A DNA stretch of 40,027 nucleotides. It comes from Thiomonas sp. X19. Its GTDB lineage: Bacteria > Pseudomonadota > Gammaproteobacteria > Burkholderiales > Burkholderiaceae_C. Positions 1 through 7,964 of the stretch are shown here, piece after piece (position 1 is the first letter of the stretch; every line of letters begins with the position of its first letter). A program made the position numbers and the translations under genes. The notes beneath the pieces were generated by a model, which was not told the origin of the DNA, made no database searches, and saw only the letters and a program-made list of their open reading frames with translations. The DNA lies in NCBI RefSeq assembly GCF_900089495.1, contig NZ_LT605203.1, positions 2,886,065-2,926,091 of the forward strand. Reading direction: 5' to 3'.

Positions 1-1460
1 GAGCCCTTGTGGCCAGCGTCTTGGGGTGCTGGGAAAGCTTGGACTGCGTCTTCAGCCGCTGGCGGCGAACTGCGCATGCAGATCGCAAAAGGCACGGGCT
101 GCCTTGTCGTTGGCGCCCAGTCCCAACCACAGCCGCCCGCCATGGTTGATCACGCGTGCTGCGCGGATGACAAGTTCCTGGATCACAGTCTTCAGACGCC
201 GTCGCCTGGCCGCATGGCGCACCGGTGCATGCGGCCCCAGCAGCCCTTGCTGCCCCATGAGGCGCAGCACGTTCATCGTCAGGGCCGCAAGCTGGCAGAC
301 AAGATCGTTCGTGTCGAACTTCCCCGAGGGCAGTCGCTCCAGATCCATGTCGGTTTTGAATTCCGCATGGAACTGCTCGTGCGTAGCGTGCCCGGCGTAC
401 AGGTCGATGATCGCCTCGGCGCTGATGGCCTTGGGCAAGCTTGTCGTCCAGCCCTCCAAGATGATCTCGGGGACCAAAAACTGCTGGCCACGGGCATCGA
501 CGGTGCGCTCCGTGATGCGCACAATGCGGCGCAGGCGATGGGCGATGCCTTCGACCTGCACGGCCACCTCCCAAACCGCCACGCGCTTGCCTGCGCGCGG
601 ATGCTGCCACAACAAACCCCCTTCCAGTTCCTGCCGTCGCAAGACCTCCAGAGGATCGGTCTTGCGGGGATTCCACTTGATCAGAACATCGACCCGGGGC
701 AGTCCTGGCCTGTTGCAGCGCTGCATGTCGGCCATCAAGGCGGCCGAGCAAAACCCCGCATCCATGCGCACGAGAATCGGCGCCTTGGGGCCTGCGGTCG
801 ACAGGCGCTGCGCCATGGGCACGGCCGTCTCGAGGTTGTAGGTCGTCTCCGAAGCCGAGTGCTGCGCGCCCGGACGTAGGGCGAACTCCAGGCAAAACCC
901 ATGCGTGCCCAGGTAGGCCGCCAGCGGGCAGTAGCCATCGACCCCCGCGTAGGTGCGGCTCACCCCATCCTTGGCTGTGCCCGAGTTGTCCATCGCGAAG
1001 GTGTCGATGTCCAGCGGCACATGACCGCAAGGCAAAAGACCATAGTCCGGTTGGCTCTTGCGCAGCAGCGCTTCAATCGCCTGGGAGGTGAAGTCAAACC
1101 ACAGGGCGGCCTGCGCATCCAGGCGCTGGCGCAGGGTGGGCGAGGACGGCACACCCACCAGACCCAGCGCCTCCTGGAAGAAACGATCGCCTCGAAAGCC
1201 TTCGATGGCATCGAAGTCGCTCTTGCTCTGCGCGAGCAAGCCAACATAGCTGCGCATCAGTGTGCTGGGCGGCAGTCCGCCGCGGCAAGGCCACTGGGCA
1301 TCCAGGCGTTTGAACAGAGGATCGAGGCGCTTGAGGTGATGACCGACAAGGGCCAGACCGGCCACCGGCGTCAGGTCATAGTCGAGTTGCTTGACGCGAA
1401 ATCCAAACCCCATGCCATACCCCGGAACGTTCACCCGCTGGGTGAGAAGACAAAGGGGTC
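1..1460 (-). mobile_element. IS1380-family insertion sequence (near complete)
   Basis: The element is defined by its transposase gene. The outer sequences look like imperfect terminal inverted repeats: the left end reads GAGCCCTTGT and the right end, read inward on the other strand, reads GACCCCTTTGT (9 of 11 with one gap). If so, the left tip sits at or just before the window start and the right tip is near 1460. IS1380 elements usually duplicate about 4 bp of target, which cannot be tested because the left flank is missing. The neighbouring membrane-protein gene is truncated about 70 bp beyond the right tip. The boundaries are inferred; the element's identity is firm from the transposase. 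Confidence 0.65.
52..1434 (-). CDS. IS1380-family transposase
   Basis: This 460-residue protein has the usual length and layout of IS1380 transposases (DDE class) and appears intact. Visible family landmarks are LDIDTFAMDNSGT near residue 140, YAGVDGYCPLAAYLG near 165, ILVRMDAGFCSAAL near 220, and the C-terminal HEQFHAEFKTDMDLERLPSG followed by NDLVCQLAALTMNVLR. The acidic residues in the first, third and fourth of these are probably the catalytic D-D-E set. The gene fills almost the whole element, as is normal for this family. The long open frames on the opposite strand are codon shadows. It would catalyse cut-and-paste movement of the element. Confidence 0.94.
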   Translation of the reverse strand: MNVPGYGMGFGFRVKQLDYDLTPVAGLALVGHHLKRLDPLFKRLDAQWPCRGGLPPSTLMRSYVGLLAQSKSDFDAIEGFRGDRFFQEALGLVGVPSSPTLRQRLDAQAALWFDFTSQAIEALLRKSQPDYGLLPCGHVPLDIDTFAMDNSGTAKDGVSRTYAGVDGYCPLAAYLGTHGFCLEFALRPGAQHSASETTYNLETAVPMAQRLSTAGPKAPILVRMDAGFCSAALMADMQRCNRPGLPRVDVLIKWNPRKTDPLEVLRRQELEGGLLWQHPRAGKRVAVWEVAVQVEGIAHRLRRIVRITERTVDARGQQFLVPEIILEGWTTSLPKAISAEAIIDLYAGHATHEQFHAEFKTDMDLERLPSGKFDTNDLVCQLAALTMNVLRLMGQQGLLGPHAPVRHAARRRRLKTVIQELVIRAARVINHGGRLWLGLGANDKAARAFCDLHAQFAASG

Positions 1461-1526
1461 ATTTTATCGAATAAACCATTATGCATCAACAACTTATGAA
1501 AATTCCGCATGCCCGAGCTCACGGAT

Positions 1527-2129
1527 TCAGGAAAAGGTAAAAACCTCATTCAAACCAAAGCGCGTAAAAGCCATGATCGGAATTGCAAAGAGCACAGTAA
1601 ACAAGATCGACGACCCTGAATATCCCAGGTGGAATGTGCTCGCGGTCATGTCGCCCGCGGCTGTTCCAAGAGCAAAGGCAGCGATCACAGCCGCCCAGTA
1701 AAAAAACTCCCGGCGCCGCGTATGGATGCTGTGAATGGAAATGGTTTTTTCAATGCGCCACCATAAAATAAAAATAATGGCCAGGGCCATTGTAAAAATC
1801 GTGGTCGACAATGCATAGGGAACGCCAAGCACGATGTGAACCACATCCGCCATCATCGTGCCAAAGACGCTCACCATGGCCACCATCAACCAGTAGACCC
1901 AGGCGATATGGCGATGAACGGCAAACTGCAGCGCAAAGGCCGCTAGAAATCCCGCCGCCCCAAGGCAAACGGCAAGATATGGGTTCAGATGCGACATCAG
2001 ATAATCTGAAGTCGCTTCACCCATCGCCGTCGTCAATAACTTGGCGACCCAGAAATACAGCGTAATTTCTGGAACCTTGGAGAAAATTTCAACTTCATGG
2101 TTGATTTCTGTCACAGGTGTGCTGATCAT
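1527..2129 (-). pseudogene. COG4705/DUF347-type membrane protein, C-terminally truncated
   Basis: The 200-residue product is a multi-spanning inner-membrane protein built of DUF347-like repeats. The first repeat holds KVPEITLYFWVAKLLTTAMG followed by EATSDYL, and later repeats hold VFGTMMADVVH and YWAAVIAAFALGTAAGD. Relatives I know are about 250 residues and end in a fourth repeat with an ILTRPLGASFADWL-like motif. Here the frame runs into a stop just after RFGLNEVFTFS, so roughly the last 50 residues are absent. The IS1380 right tip lies about 70 bp downstream, so the loss may be tied to that insertion or to an older deletion. The function of the family is not established; some members sit near metal-resistance genes. 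It may still be expressed as a shortened protein. Confidence 0.75.
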
Positions 2130-2214
2130 TGCTTATCGGTTTGGCTTCTGCATCGTGTTGCACCCTGTCGGCTTGGGTCTTGTCCCAAGCTCATGATTTC
2201 TTGTTGTTCGCTTT

Positions 2215-3061
2215 TCAAGCATGCCGCTTTGGCGCTTGCTGGAAACTCTCGCGCATACCCATGTAAAAACCACCCGTGAGCAAGCCGAGGATGACGGGTG
2301 AGCTCAACTGATGGGCAAAATAACCACTGGCGACGACGGCGCCGGCCACGGTGTCGGTCATCTAATGGCCGTGCGCCTTGATGCGAGCCGCCATGTCGAA
2401 CACGGGAATGGCCGCCAGCGCATCCACCTCCGGGTTGGTTTGGTGAGTGATACTCCAAGATGATGGGCGTGACCAATGCCGTGATGGACGAAACACCGCC
2501 ACTGGGAAAGCTCTGGTTATGCACGCCCTGAAACCGTCGACCGGGGTTGTTGGTGGCTGAGGGGCGGGTACGCTGAAAAGTCCATTTCAGCGCCTGTGTC
2601 GAAATTCCGGCCATGGCGGCAGCGTCCACGCTCTGCCACAGCGTTTTGCCAAGACGGTTGTTTCCCCCTTCCCAGACCGCGCCTGCCAGGGTCAGACCAA
2701 TCAGCTCGGCGGGAAACTGGGGAGATTTGGCAATGGACCAGATGCCGGAAGTGTTTTGCTGAACGGGATGATCCAGGCGGTACAGCCCCGCATAGTCCAG
2801 GACCCCGAGCGCCGCACCGATCAGATACGTGTCTGCGAGGCCAACGCCAAAAGTCGGGCTTGCAGGATAAAGACCCCAATTCGACCGCTGCGCAGGTGTT
2901 GTGGCAGGCACTTGACTGGGTGCCGATGCCAAGGCGATTGACGGAGGCAGGCCGATGAGATCTGGAGGGGATGGTTTCACGACCGTGGCCTGGGCAGGGC
3001 TGAGGCAAACGCCCGGGGCCAAGCCTCCAACAAAGCAATTCAAACCATCGGGCAGCATCAT
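2215..3061 (-). pseudogene. PAP2-family phosphatase, broken by frameshift and stop codon
   Basis: Read on the minus strand, the first part encodes a PAP2 (type 2 phosphatidic acid phosphatase) domain with the KX6RP motif (KWTFQRTRP) and the second motif SFPSGG. After ILEYHSPN the frame shifts near 2435-2445; the homologous reading continues one frame over as PEVDALAAIPVFDMAARIKA. There the third catalytic motif reads R-IKAHG-H-stop-MTD, with an amber TAG (2379-2381 region) where a Trp is expected, then continues to SSPVILGLLTGGFYMG and a stop at 2215. Two independent lesions make a sequencing error less likely. The start is uncertain; an ATG pair at 3061 precedes a weak signal-like segment. 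Intact members dephosphorylate lipid phosphates at the membrane. Confidence 0.8.
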
Positions 3062-3194
3062 CGGCAAGCCTTGAAGACCTCGAACGCAGGCGTTGGCTGG
3101 CCCAACCGGCCGGAACGACCCAAAAGGCCAAACATGCCAAGCTCGTGTGGCAGAGAAACCGTGGCCGTATTCTGGTCGGCGAACTCGCACGGGA

Positions 3195-3236
3195 ACATGA
3201 ACGTCAGATGACGATTTCGTCATCTGACGTTCATGT
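3195..3236. repeat. Perfect 20-bp inverted repeat with 2-nt loop
   Basis: The left arm ACATGAACGTCAGATGACGA (3195-3214) is followed by TT and then its exact reverse complement (3217-3236). It lies between the 3' end of the cytochrome b561 gene and the 5' side of the PAP2 pseudogene, both on the minus strand. There is no T-run after it on the minus strand, so it is not a standard terminator, although it could still stop or stabilise the cytochrome transcript. A near-perfect cruciform of this kind can also be a scar of a mobile element. Confidence 0.85.
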
Positions 3237-3318
3237 CGGACGGATCATGACTCCAAGCTCGCGGCGATCTCGAAGGTTCGTTGGCCTCACCGGGTTGGGT
3301 CAGCGCCCGGAGCCGCGT

Positions 3319-3867
3319 TCAGCCCCACATCCTGGCCAGCAGGCCGTCTTTGCGAACCCAGTGGTGATAGAGCGCTGCGCTCACGTGCAGGCCGATGAGC
3401 CCCAGCACGATGTAGGCCAGTGTGGAGTGCCATTCGCCCAGGTCGCGGCCTACGGTCGAACCCTGGCTTGCCAGCGCTGGCAGCGGCATGCCGAGCAGGC
3501 TAATGGACCAGCCCCGCGTGGAGGCGTTGATCCAGCCGAGAAGCGGCAAAACCAGGAGCAGCGCATAGAGCAAACCATGCGTGAGCTTGCTCGCCAGTTC
3601 TTGCCAGGCGGCGCCAGGGTGCGGTTCAGGGGCGCCCACTGCGCTGCGCCACCCGAGGCGCAGGAGCATCACGCTCAGGATGAGCGGGCCAATGGCCAGA
3701 TGCCAGGCGATCAGCCCGGCGGGTTGCGTGCCTTTACGGATGTCGGGCATCAGCCAAGCGAGGGAATATTCGCCAACCAGCAGCAGCACGACGGTCCAGT
3801 GGAACAGGCGGGCTACGGCCCCATAGCGCGACGTGTGCGTCGGGGAATGCACGGATGGATGCTGCAT
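3319..3867 (-). CDS. Cytochrome b561 family protein
   Basis: This 182-residue inner-membrane di-heme b-type cytochrome has four predicted helices. Candidate heme-binding histidines are in RLFHW (about residue 23), IAWHLAIG (about 55), GEWHSTLAY (about 146) and GLHVSAALYHHW (about 160), matching the spacing of the bacterial CybB/YodB group. Such proteins pass electrons between the quinone pool and other acceptors, for example in superoxide oxidation. The N-terminal motif RYGAVARLFHW is typical of the family start. No clear ribosome binding site precedes the ATG. It stands alone, with a small exported protein gene upstream on the same strand about 58 bases away. Family assignment is firm; the partner is unknown. 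Confidence 0.93.
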   Translation of the reverse strand: MQHPSVHSPTHTSRYGAVARLFHWTVVLLLVGEYSLAWLMPDIRKGTQPAGLIAWHLAIGPLILSVMLLRLGWRSAVGAPEPHPGAAWQELASKLTHGLLYALLLVLPLLGWINASTRGWSISLLGMPLPALASQGSTVGRDLGEWHSTLAYIVLGLIGLHVSAALYHHWVRKDGLLARMWG

Positions 3868-3925
3868 ATCGATGGTTGTTTTCGCGCCGGTTTTTCAAGA
3901 AGTGCTTCGGACTCGGTTCGTCGGC

Positions 3926-4243
3926 TCAACGATCACTGCCATCGCCATGATCGCCTTCGCCGCGATGGTCCTCACGCCAGCGGCGCGGCTGCTCGTACTG
4001 GTACTGCGGTACCGGGGCATAGGGCTGAGCCATGTAGTACGAGGGGGCCGGAACGTATTGCACCGGCGGCGCCATGTACACCGGCTGCGGGGCGACCGGG
4101 TAGGCATTGCCCAGATTGGCCACGACCCCCGGCACGCCGATGGCCAATGACCAGAATGGATTGTCATCCGCCTGGGCGGCGGGCAGTAGAACGACAGCCA
4201 GCGCAACGGCTGACAGACTCTTCAAAACGGTCGTGCGCATCAT
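3926..4243 (-). CDS. Small exported Pro/Tyr-rich protein of unknown function
   Basis: I chose the ATG at 4243 because a GGAG lies 8-9 bases upstream and because it begins a clean signal peptide (MMRTTVLKSLSAVALAVVLL then PAAQA|DD). An upstream in-frame ATG at 4312 would bury this signal. The mature part is about 83 residues. It opens with NPFWSLAIGVPGVVANLG, continues with a Pro/Tyr/Gln-rich stretch (APQPVYMAPPVQYVPAP and further PQYQYEQP), and ends in a charged, His/Asp/Arg-rich tail. Such low-complexity periplasmic proteins are common in Burkholderiales and have no assigned role. The product is 105 residues with the signal. Confidence 0.75.
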   Translation of the reverse strand: MMRTTVLKSLSAVALAVVLLPAAQADDNPFWSLAIGVPGVVANLGNAYPVAPQPVYMAPPVQYVPAPSYYMAQPYAPVPQYQYEQPRRWREDHRGEGDHGDGSDR

Positions 4244-4361
4244 GATTGGACTCCAATGGTTGTGTTCATCCTTCCAACCCCCCCAGCGGAATGGGGCGGC
4301 TTGCCGACTCATTCCAGGTCACTCTTTGTGTGCATCTTGCCGCTGACCACTTATACCACCC

Positions 4362-5237
4362 TTAGCCCACAAGACTGATGCCGCTTGCATTCAAACCCTG
4401 CGCCTGCCCCCAGAGATAGCCCTGTCCCCAGTCGATGCCGATGGCGCGTACGCATTCCAGCAGCTCACGGCCTTCGACGCCTTCGGCGATGGTGATCAGT
4501 CCCAGGTCTTGCGCCATGGTCTGCAGACGGCGCAAAACCTGCTCGGCGCGCAGTTCCGCCGACGCCGCCTGCACCAGGGATTTGTCGAACTTGAGATAGC
4601 GGATGGGCAAGCTCAGCAAGTAGGGAAAGGCGCTGTGCTTGCTGCCGAAATCGTCCAGCGCGAGCTCGAAACCCAAGTCCAGCAAAGGGGCCAGCGTGGA
4701 CAGCAAATGCTGCGGGTCGGCGTCGAGGTTGCGCTCGGTGATTTCCAGGATCCAGGGCGCTCCGGCCTGGGCCGCGCCCGGCCACGCATCGAGCCAGTCC
4801 TGATGCCGCTTGGCCAGCATCTCCACGTACAGCGGCTGCGCCAGAAAGGCGCTGCAACAGTTCATGAAGAGCTTGCCATGCGTCGCCGCGAACGGCCCGG
4901 GCCGGGCAGCGGCCGACATCACCTGGGCGGTGATGTCGGCGTCGATGCGCGGCTCCAGGCCAATGCTGGCCGCGGCGTCGATGAAACTCTCCGCGACCAG
5001 CGTCGCCCCCTGCGGCGTCAGCATGCGCGCCAGCGCCTCATGCCCCACCACCTGCAGATCGTCCAGGCGCAGGATGGGCTGATAGGCCACCCGCATCCGG
5101 CGCTCCTGCAGCGCCCAGCGCACCTGCGCCCGGGGAAAGGCGTCACGCAGATGACCATTTGCGCGATCCTGCAGCCAGAGGTTCGGGGAGCGGCGTGGTT
5201 CCCGGAACAACGGCGACACCAACTCAGGCGCGCCCAT
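4362..5237 (-). CDS. Stand-alone EAL-domain protein (putative c-di-GMP phosphodiesterase)
   Basis: The 291-residue protein is almost entirely an EAL domain (residues about 40-285) with no sensory domain or membrane segment, so it should be cytoplasmic. Conserved landmarks are HEALAR, LFMNCC, LEITER, ALDDFG, LKFDKSLV, IAEGVEG and WGQGYLWG, so the metal- and substrate-binding acidic residues and the catalytic-loop Lys and Glu seem present. One oddity is loop 6, which reads DDFGSKHS where most active enzymes have DDFG(T/A)GYS; activity may be altered. Its stop is 45 bases before the small exported gene's region, and its start is 3 bases from the stop of the lipoprotein gene upstream, so the two may be co-transcribed. 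Family assignment is firm; catalytic activity is inferred. Confidence 0.9.
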   Translation of the reverse strand: MGAPELVSPLFREPRRSPNLWLQDRANGHLRDAFPRAQVRWALQERRMRVAYQPILRLDDLQVVGHEALARMLTPQGATLVAESFIDAAASIGLEPRIDADITAQVMSAAARPGPFAATHGKLFMNCCSAFLAQPLYVEMLAKRHQDWLDAWPGAAQAGAPWILEITERNLDADPQHLLSTLAPLLDLGFELALDDFGSKHSAFPYLLSLPIRYLKFDKSLVQAASAELRAEQVLRRLQTMAQDLGLITIAEGVEGRELLECVRAIGIDWGQGYLWGQAQGLNASGISLVG

Positions 5238-5240
5238 GGC

Positions 5241-6920
5241 TCAATGGTCCTGGTTGGACAGGGTCTCCTGGAGTTTGTCCAGGGGGTTCTCGTTCATCGT
5301 GAACAGGCCATTGCTTGCCGGCGTGGTGCTGCTGCTGAACACCATCTCGTTGGCGCCCATCACGTAGTACGCCGTGCCAGAGACGCTGGCCAGCTTCGAC
5401 CCTGGCAGCGTCGCTGGTCCGCTGATCACGAACGGCATCGACGTCGCGCCCGTGCCTTGACTCAGATTGAAGGGATTGAAGCTCAGGGTCTGTGAGTTGG
5501 CCATGTGGTATTCATCTTCCCCACCCATCCCCTGCGCACTGGACTGGGACAGCGCCAGGCCAGTTGCCTGTGGAGCCACACAAGCCCCCAACACAATGCC
5601 ACCCACTGTGCTGCCATTGCCCATCAGACGGACGCCAAAGCCATTCTGGCAAGCCAGACCGTCCTCGCTGCGCCCGGCGTTGCTGGCCACGCCAACCCAG
5701 TTGGGCTGGGCTGCCGCTGGCACCAGCACGGCGTCCAGACGGGTGAGCGTCGGTGTGGAACCATTCGCTTGACCACCGGCCCGCATCGCAAAGCCCGTAC
5801 CGGCGCCAGAGCTTAGGAACGCTGCCGGCAGGATGCCCAGTTTGCCGGCGAAGGTGTAGCTGTTCTTGCTGGCGTCTGTCACGTTGAGCAGGACATAATT
5901 GCCCACGACGGTCCCCGTCACATTGTTATCCGTCGACATGATCTGCCCGGTGCTTGAGACTGTCACCGTCGTGTCATTGAACGGACTGGGAGCAGCAACA
6001 GAGGTGCTCGGTGCCGATGCGGGCGCCGTCGCCAGCAAGCCGGTCGGTGTGATCAGGCCCTGCAAGGTGTAGTTGCCTGCAGTCAGCACCGTGATGCCCG
6101 ACTGATTGATGTCACCTTGATCGAGCTCAGGCGCCCAAGTGCCGTTGGAGGCGATCGACTGCGTCAGATTCTGCAGTTCAGCATCGCATCCTGTGGCCGA
6201 ACCTGTTCCCAGCGTCGTCGATGTGGTGGTCGTGACGGTGGACATAGAGGTTCCACCCGCCAGCGTCGAGTTGTTGGCGATGTCCTCCGCCATCGACTCC
6301 GTATCTTGGAACTTCGCTGGCTTGGCACACAAATCATCGGTGACGGCTTGGATCGCCGCTGCGATCGGCAGAATGTCGTCGTGGTGTTGGGACAGCAGAG
6401 CCGCATACACAGCGGGGGTCAGGTTCGTGTAGGAACCGCCGCTGAGCTTTTGATAGACCGCCAAGGCTGCCGTGGTGACTTGGCTGATGACCAGATTGGG
6501 AATGTTGGCCGCCGTCAAGGTGCCGGAGGCAGACACCGTGTTGGCGGAACCCAGGTAGGCCGTCAACACGACTGCTGTGCCTGCTGGGGTTGTGGCCGTC
6601 GCGTTGGCGAAGACGGGGACAGAGGTGTTGGGCAAGGTCACAGTGACCGTATAGGCGCCGCCGGTGCCGCTGGTGGCGGTGCCAACTTGCGTCGCCCCGG
6701 GTTGGCTCAATGGCGCACCCGTGGTGATGACGATGGTTGCGCCCACGATGGGGGCGTCGATGACGGCTCCCGTCAGCGTCGATTTACCCGCCGCCGGTGT
6801 GGCCGAGGTGGACGCGATGCCGCCTCCACCGCCGCCGCAGGCGCTGAGGCTCAAGGCGAGTGCCGCCGCAACGGGCAGCAAGGTCCAGGAACGAACGGGG
6901 TTGATGATCGAAGGCTTCAT
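5241..6920 (-). CDS. Large Ser/Thr/Gly-rich lipoprotein of unknown function
   Basis: The ATG at 6920 has a GGAG about 10 bases upstream and gives a lipoprotein signal with lipobox LSAC (Cys28) followed by a run of Gly. An in-frame upstream ATG at 6974 would spoil this. The 559-residue product is rich in Thr, Ser, Ala and Gly. Residues about 40-130 (TLTGAVIDAPIVGATIVI and after) look like a beta-sandwich carboxypeptidase-regulatory-like module, as in outer-membrane-anchored proteins. A central helical part (PAVYAALLSQHHDDILPIAA) follows, and then a beta-rich C-terminal half. I do not recognise a catalytic motif. It probably sits in the outer membrane facing the surface. It is divergent from the DUF6502 gene and shares an AT-rich 138-base promoter region with it. 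Confidence 0.8.
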   Translation of the reverse strand: MKPSIINPVRSWTLLPVAAALALSLSACGGGGGGIASTSATPAAGKSTLTGAVIDAPIVGATIVITTGAPLSQPGATQVGTATSGTGGAYTVTVTLPNTSVPVFANATATTPAGTAVVLTAYLGSANTVSASGTLTAANIPNLVISQVTTAALAVYQKLSGGSYTNLTPAVYAALLSQHHDDILPIAAAIQAVTDDLCAKPAKFQDTESMAEDIANNSTLAGGTSMSTVTTTTSTTLGTGSATGCDAELQNLTQSIASNGTWAPELDQGDINQSGITVLTAGNYTLQGLITPTGLLATAPASAPSTSVAAPSPFNDTTVTVSSTGQIMSTDNNVTGTVVGNYVLLNVTDASKNSYTFAGKLGILPAAFLSSGAGTGFAMRAGGQANGSTPTLTRLDAVLVPAAAQPNWVGVASNAGRSEDGLACQNGFGVRLMGNGSTVGGIVLGACVAPQATGLALSQSSAQGMGGEDEYHMANSQTLSFNPFNLSQGTGATSMPFVISGPATLPGSKLASVSGTAYYVMGANEMVFSSSTTPASNGLFTMNENPLDKLQETLSNQDH

Positions 6921-7058
6921 GGTGGACTCCCAGAGGTGTGTCAAGCGCCCCGCAAGCGCGGGATGAAACTCCATAATAGCTGGGAAAAAATAACATTCAA
7001 TAAAAACTTTGCGCTAAACTCGCATCCGCACCCCGGCCCCTGCCGGATCCGAACGACC

Positions 7059-7964
7059 ATGGGACGCCCACCTCGCCTCTTGCCTGCCGCCAAACCGCCC
7101 GCGCATCCCCTGCCGCCGGCGGACGACGTGCTGCGCGCCCTGGGGCGCATTCTGGGACCCCTGGCGCGGCTGCTCCTGGCGGGTGGCATGGACTACACGC
7201 GGCTGGCGGCCGAGCTCAAACCGCTATTCATCGAACAGGCACGCCAGGAGCTGTTGCGCACCGGGCAGAAGGACACCGACTCGGCCATCAGCCTGCTCAG
7301 CGGCGTGCATCGCAAGGATGTGCGCGAGTGGCGCCAGAACGGCTTGAGCGGGCGCATCGCGCAGGAGCTGTCGATCAGCTCGCAGGTATTCGCCCGCTGG
7401 GTGCAAGACCCGCTCTACCGCGACCGCAGGAAGCGGCCCAAGCCGCTGCCCCGTCTGGGGGCCGCGCCCTCGTTCGAATCCCTGGCACGCAGCGTCACGC
7501 AGGACGTGCATCCTTATACGGTGCTGACCGAACTGCTGCGGCTTGGGCTGGTGCAGGTGCGGACCCTCAAGGGCGTGGAGATGATCGTGCCGCACCGCGA
7601 TGGCTTCGTGCCGCCGCCGGGCTCGCGCGAACTGCTGGATCTGTTCGGCGCCAACCTGGCCGACCATGCCGCCGCCGCCGTGGGCAACCTGCTCGGCCAG
7701 CCCCCGCGCCTGGAGCAGAGCGTGTTCGCCGACGGCATCAGCGCGGAGTCGGCTGCAGCGCTCGGAGAACTCGCGCGCAAACTCTGGGCCCAGGCCCGAA
7801 GTGAGATGATTGCCGAAGCCACCCGCCGTTTCGAGGCCGACCAGGGTCGCGACGATGCGACCCGCCGCGTGCGTTTTGGCAGCTATTTTTGGGCTGAGGA
7901 CGTACTGCCCGTCTCACCAGCATCCGACGACATGGCCCAGGGAGAACATCGTGACGAAACCTAA
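7059..7964 (+). CDS. DUF6502 family protein
   Basis: The 301-residue protein begins at ATG 7059; the much longer open frame upstream is antisense to the lipoprotein. It looks cytoplasmic and helical. Its N-terminal half (residues about 20-120) reads like a DNA-binding or winged-helix fold: LAAELKPLFIEQA, then SLLSGVHRKDVREW, then LSISSQVFARWVQDPLY. The second half carries HPYTVLTELLRLGLVQV. I recall this family as DUF6502, often encoded directly before a DUF5666 lipoprotein, and that is the arrangement here: its last 14 bases overlap the next gene's GTG start, implying translational coupling. It may be a regulator of the exported partner, but that is inference. Confidence 0.82.
   Translation: MGRPPRLLPAAKPPAHPLPPADDVLRALGRILGPLARLLLAGGMDYTRLAAELKPLFIEQARQELLRTGQKDTDSAISLLSGVHRKDVREWRQNGLSGRIAQELSISSQVFARWVQDPLYRDRRKRPKPLPRLGAAPSFESLARSVTQDVHPYTVLTELLRLGLVQVRTLKGVEMIVPHRDGFVPPPGSRELLDLFGANLADHAAAAVGNLLGQPPRLEQSVFADGISAESAAALGELARKLWAQARSEMIAEATRRFEADQGRDDATRRVRFGSYFWAEDVLPVSPASDDMAQGEHRDET

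Noticed and set aside
6117..7058. Upstream extension of the DUF6502 frame
   Set aside because: This part is antisense to the lipoprotein gene and has no resemblance to the DUF6502 family; the gene begins at ATG 7059.
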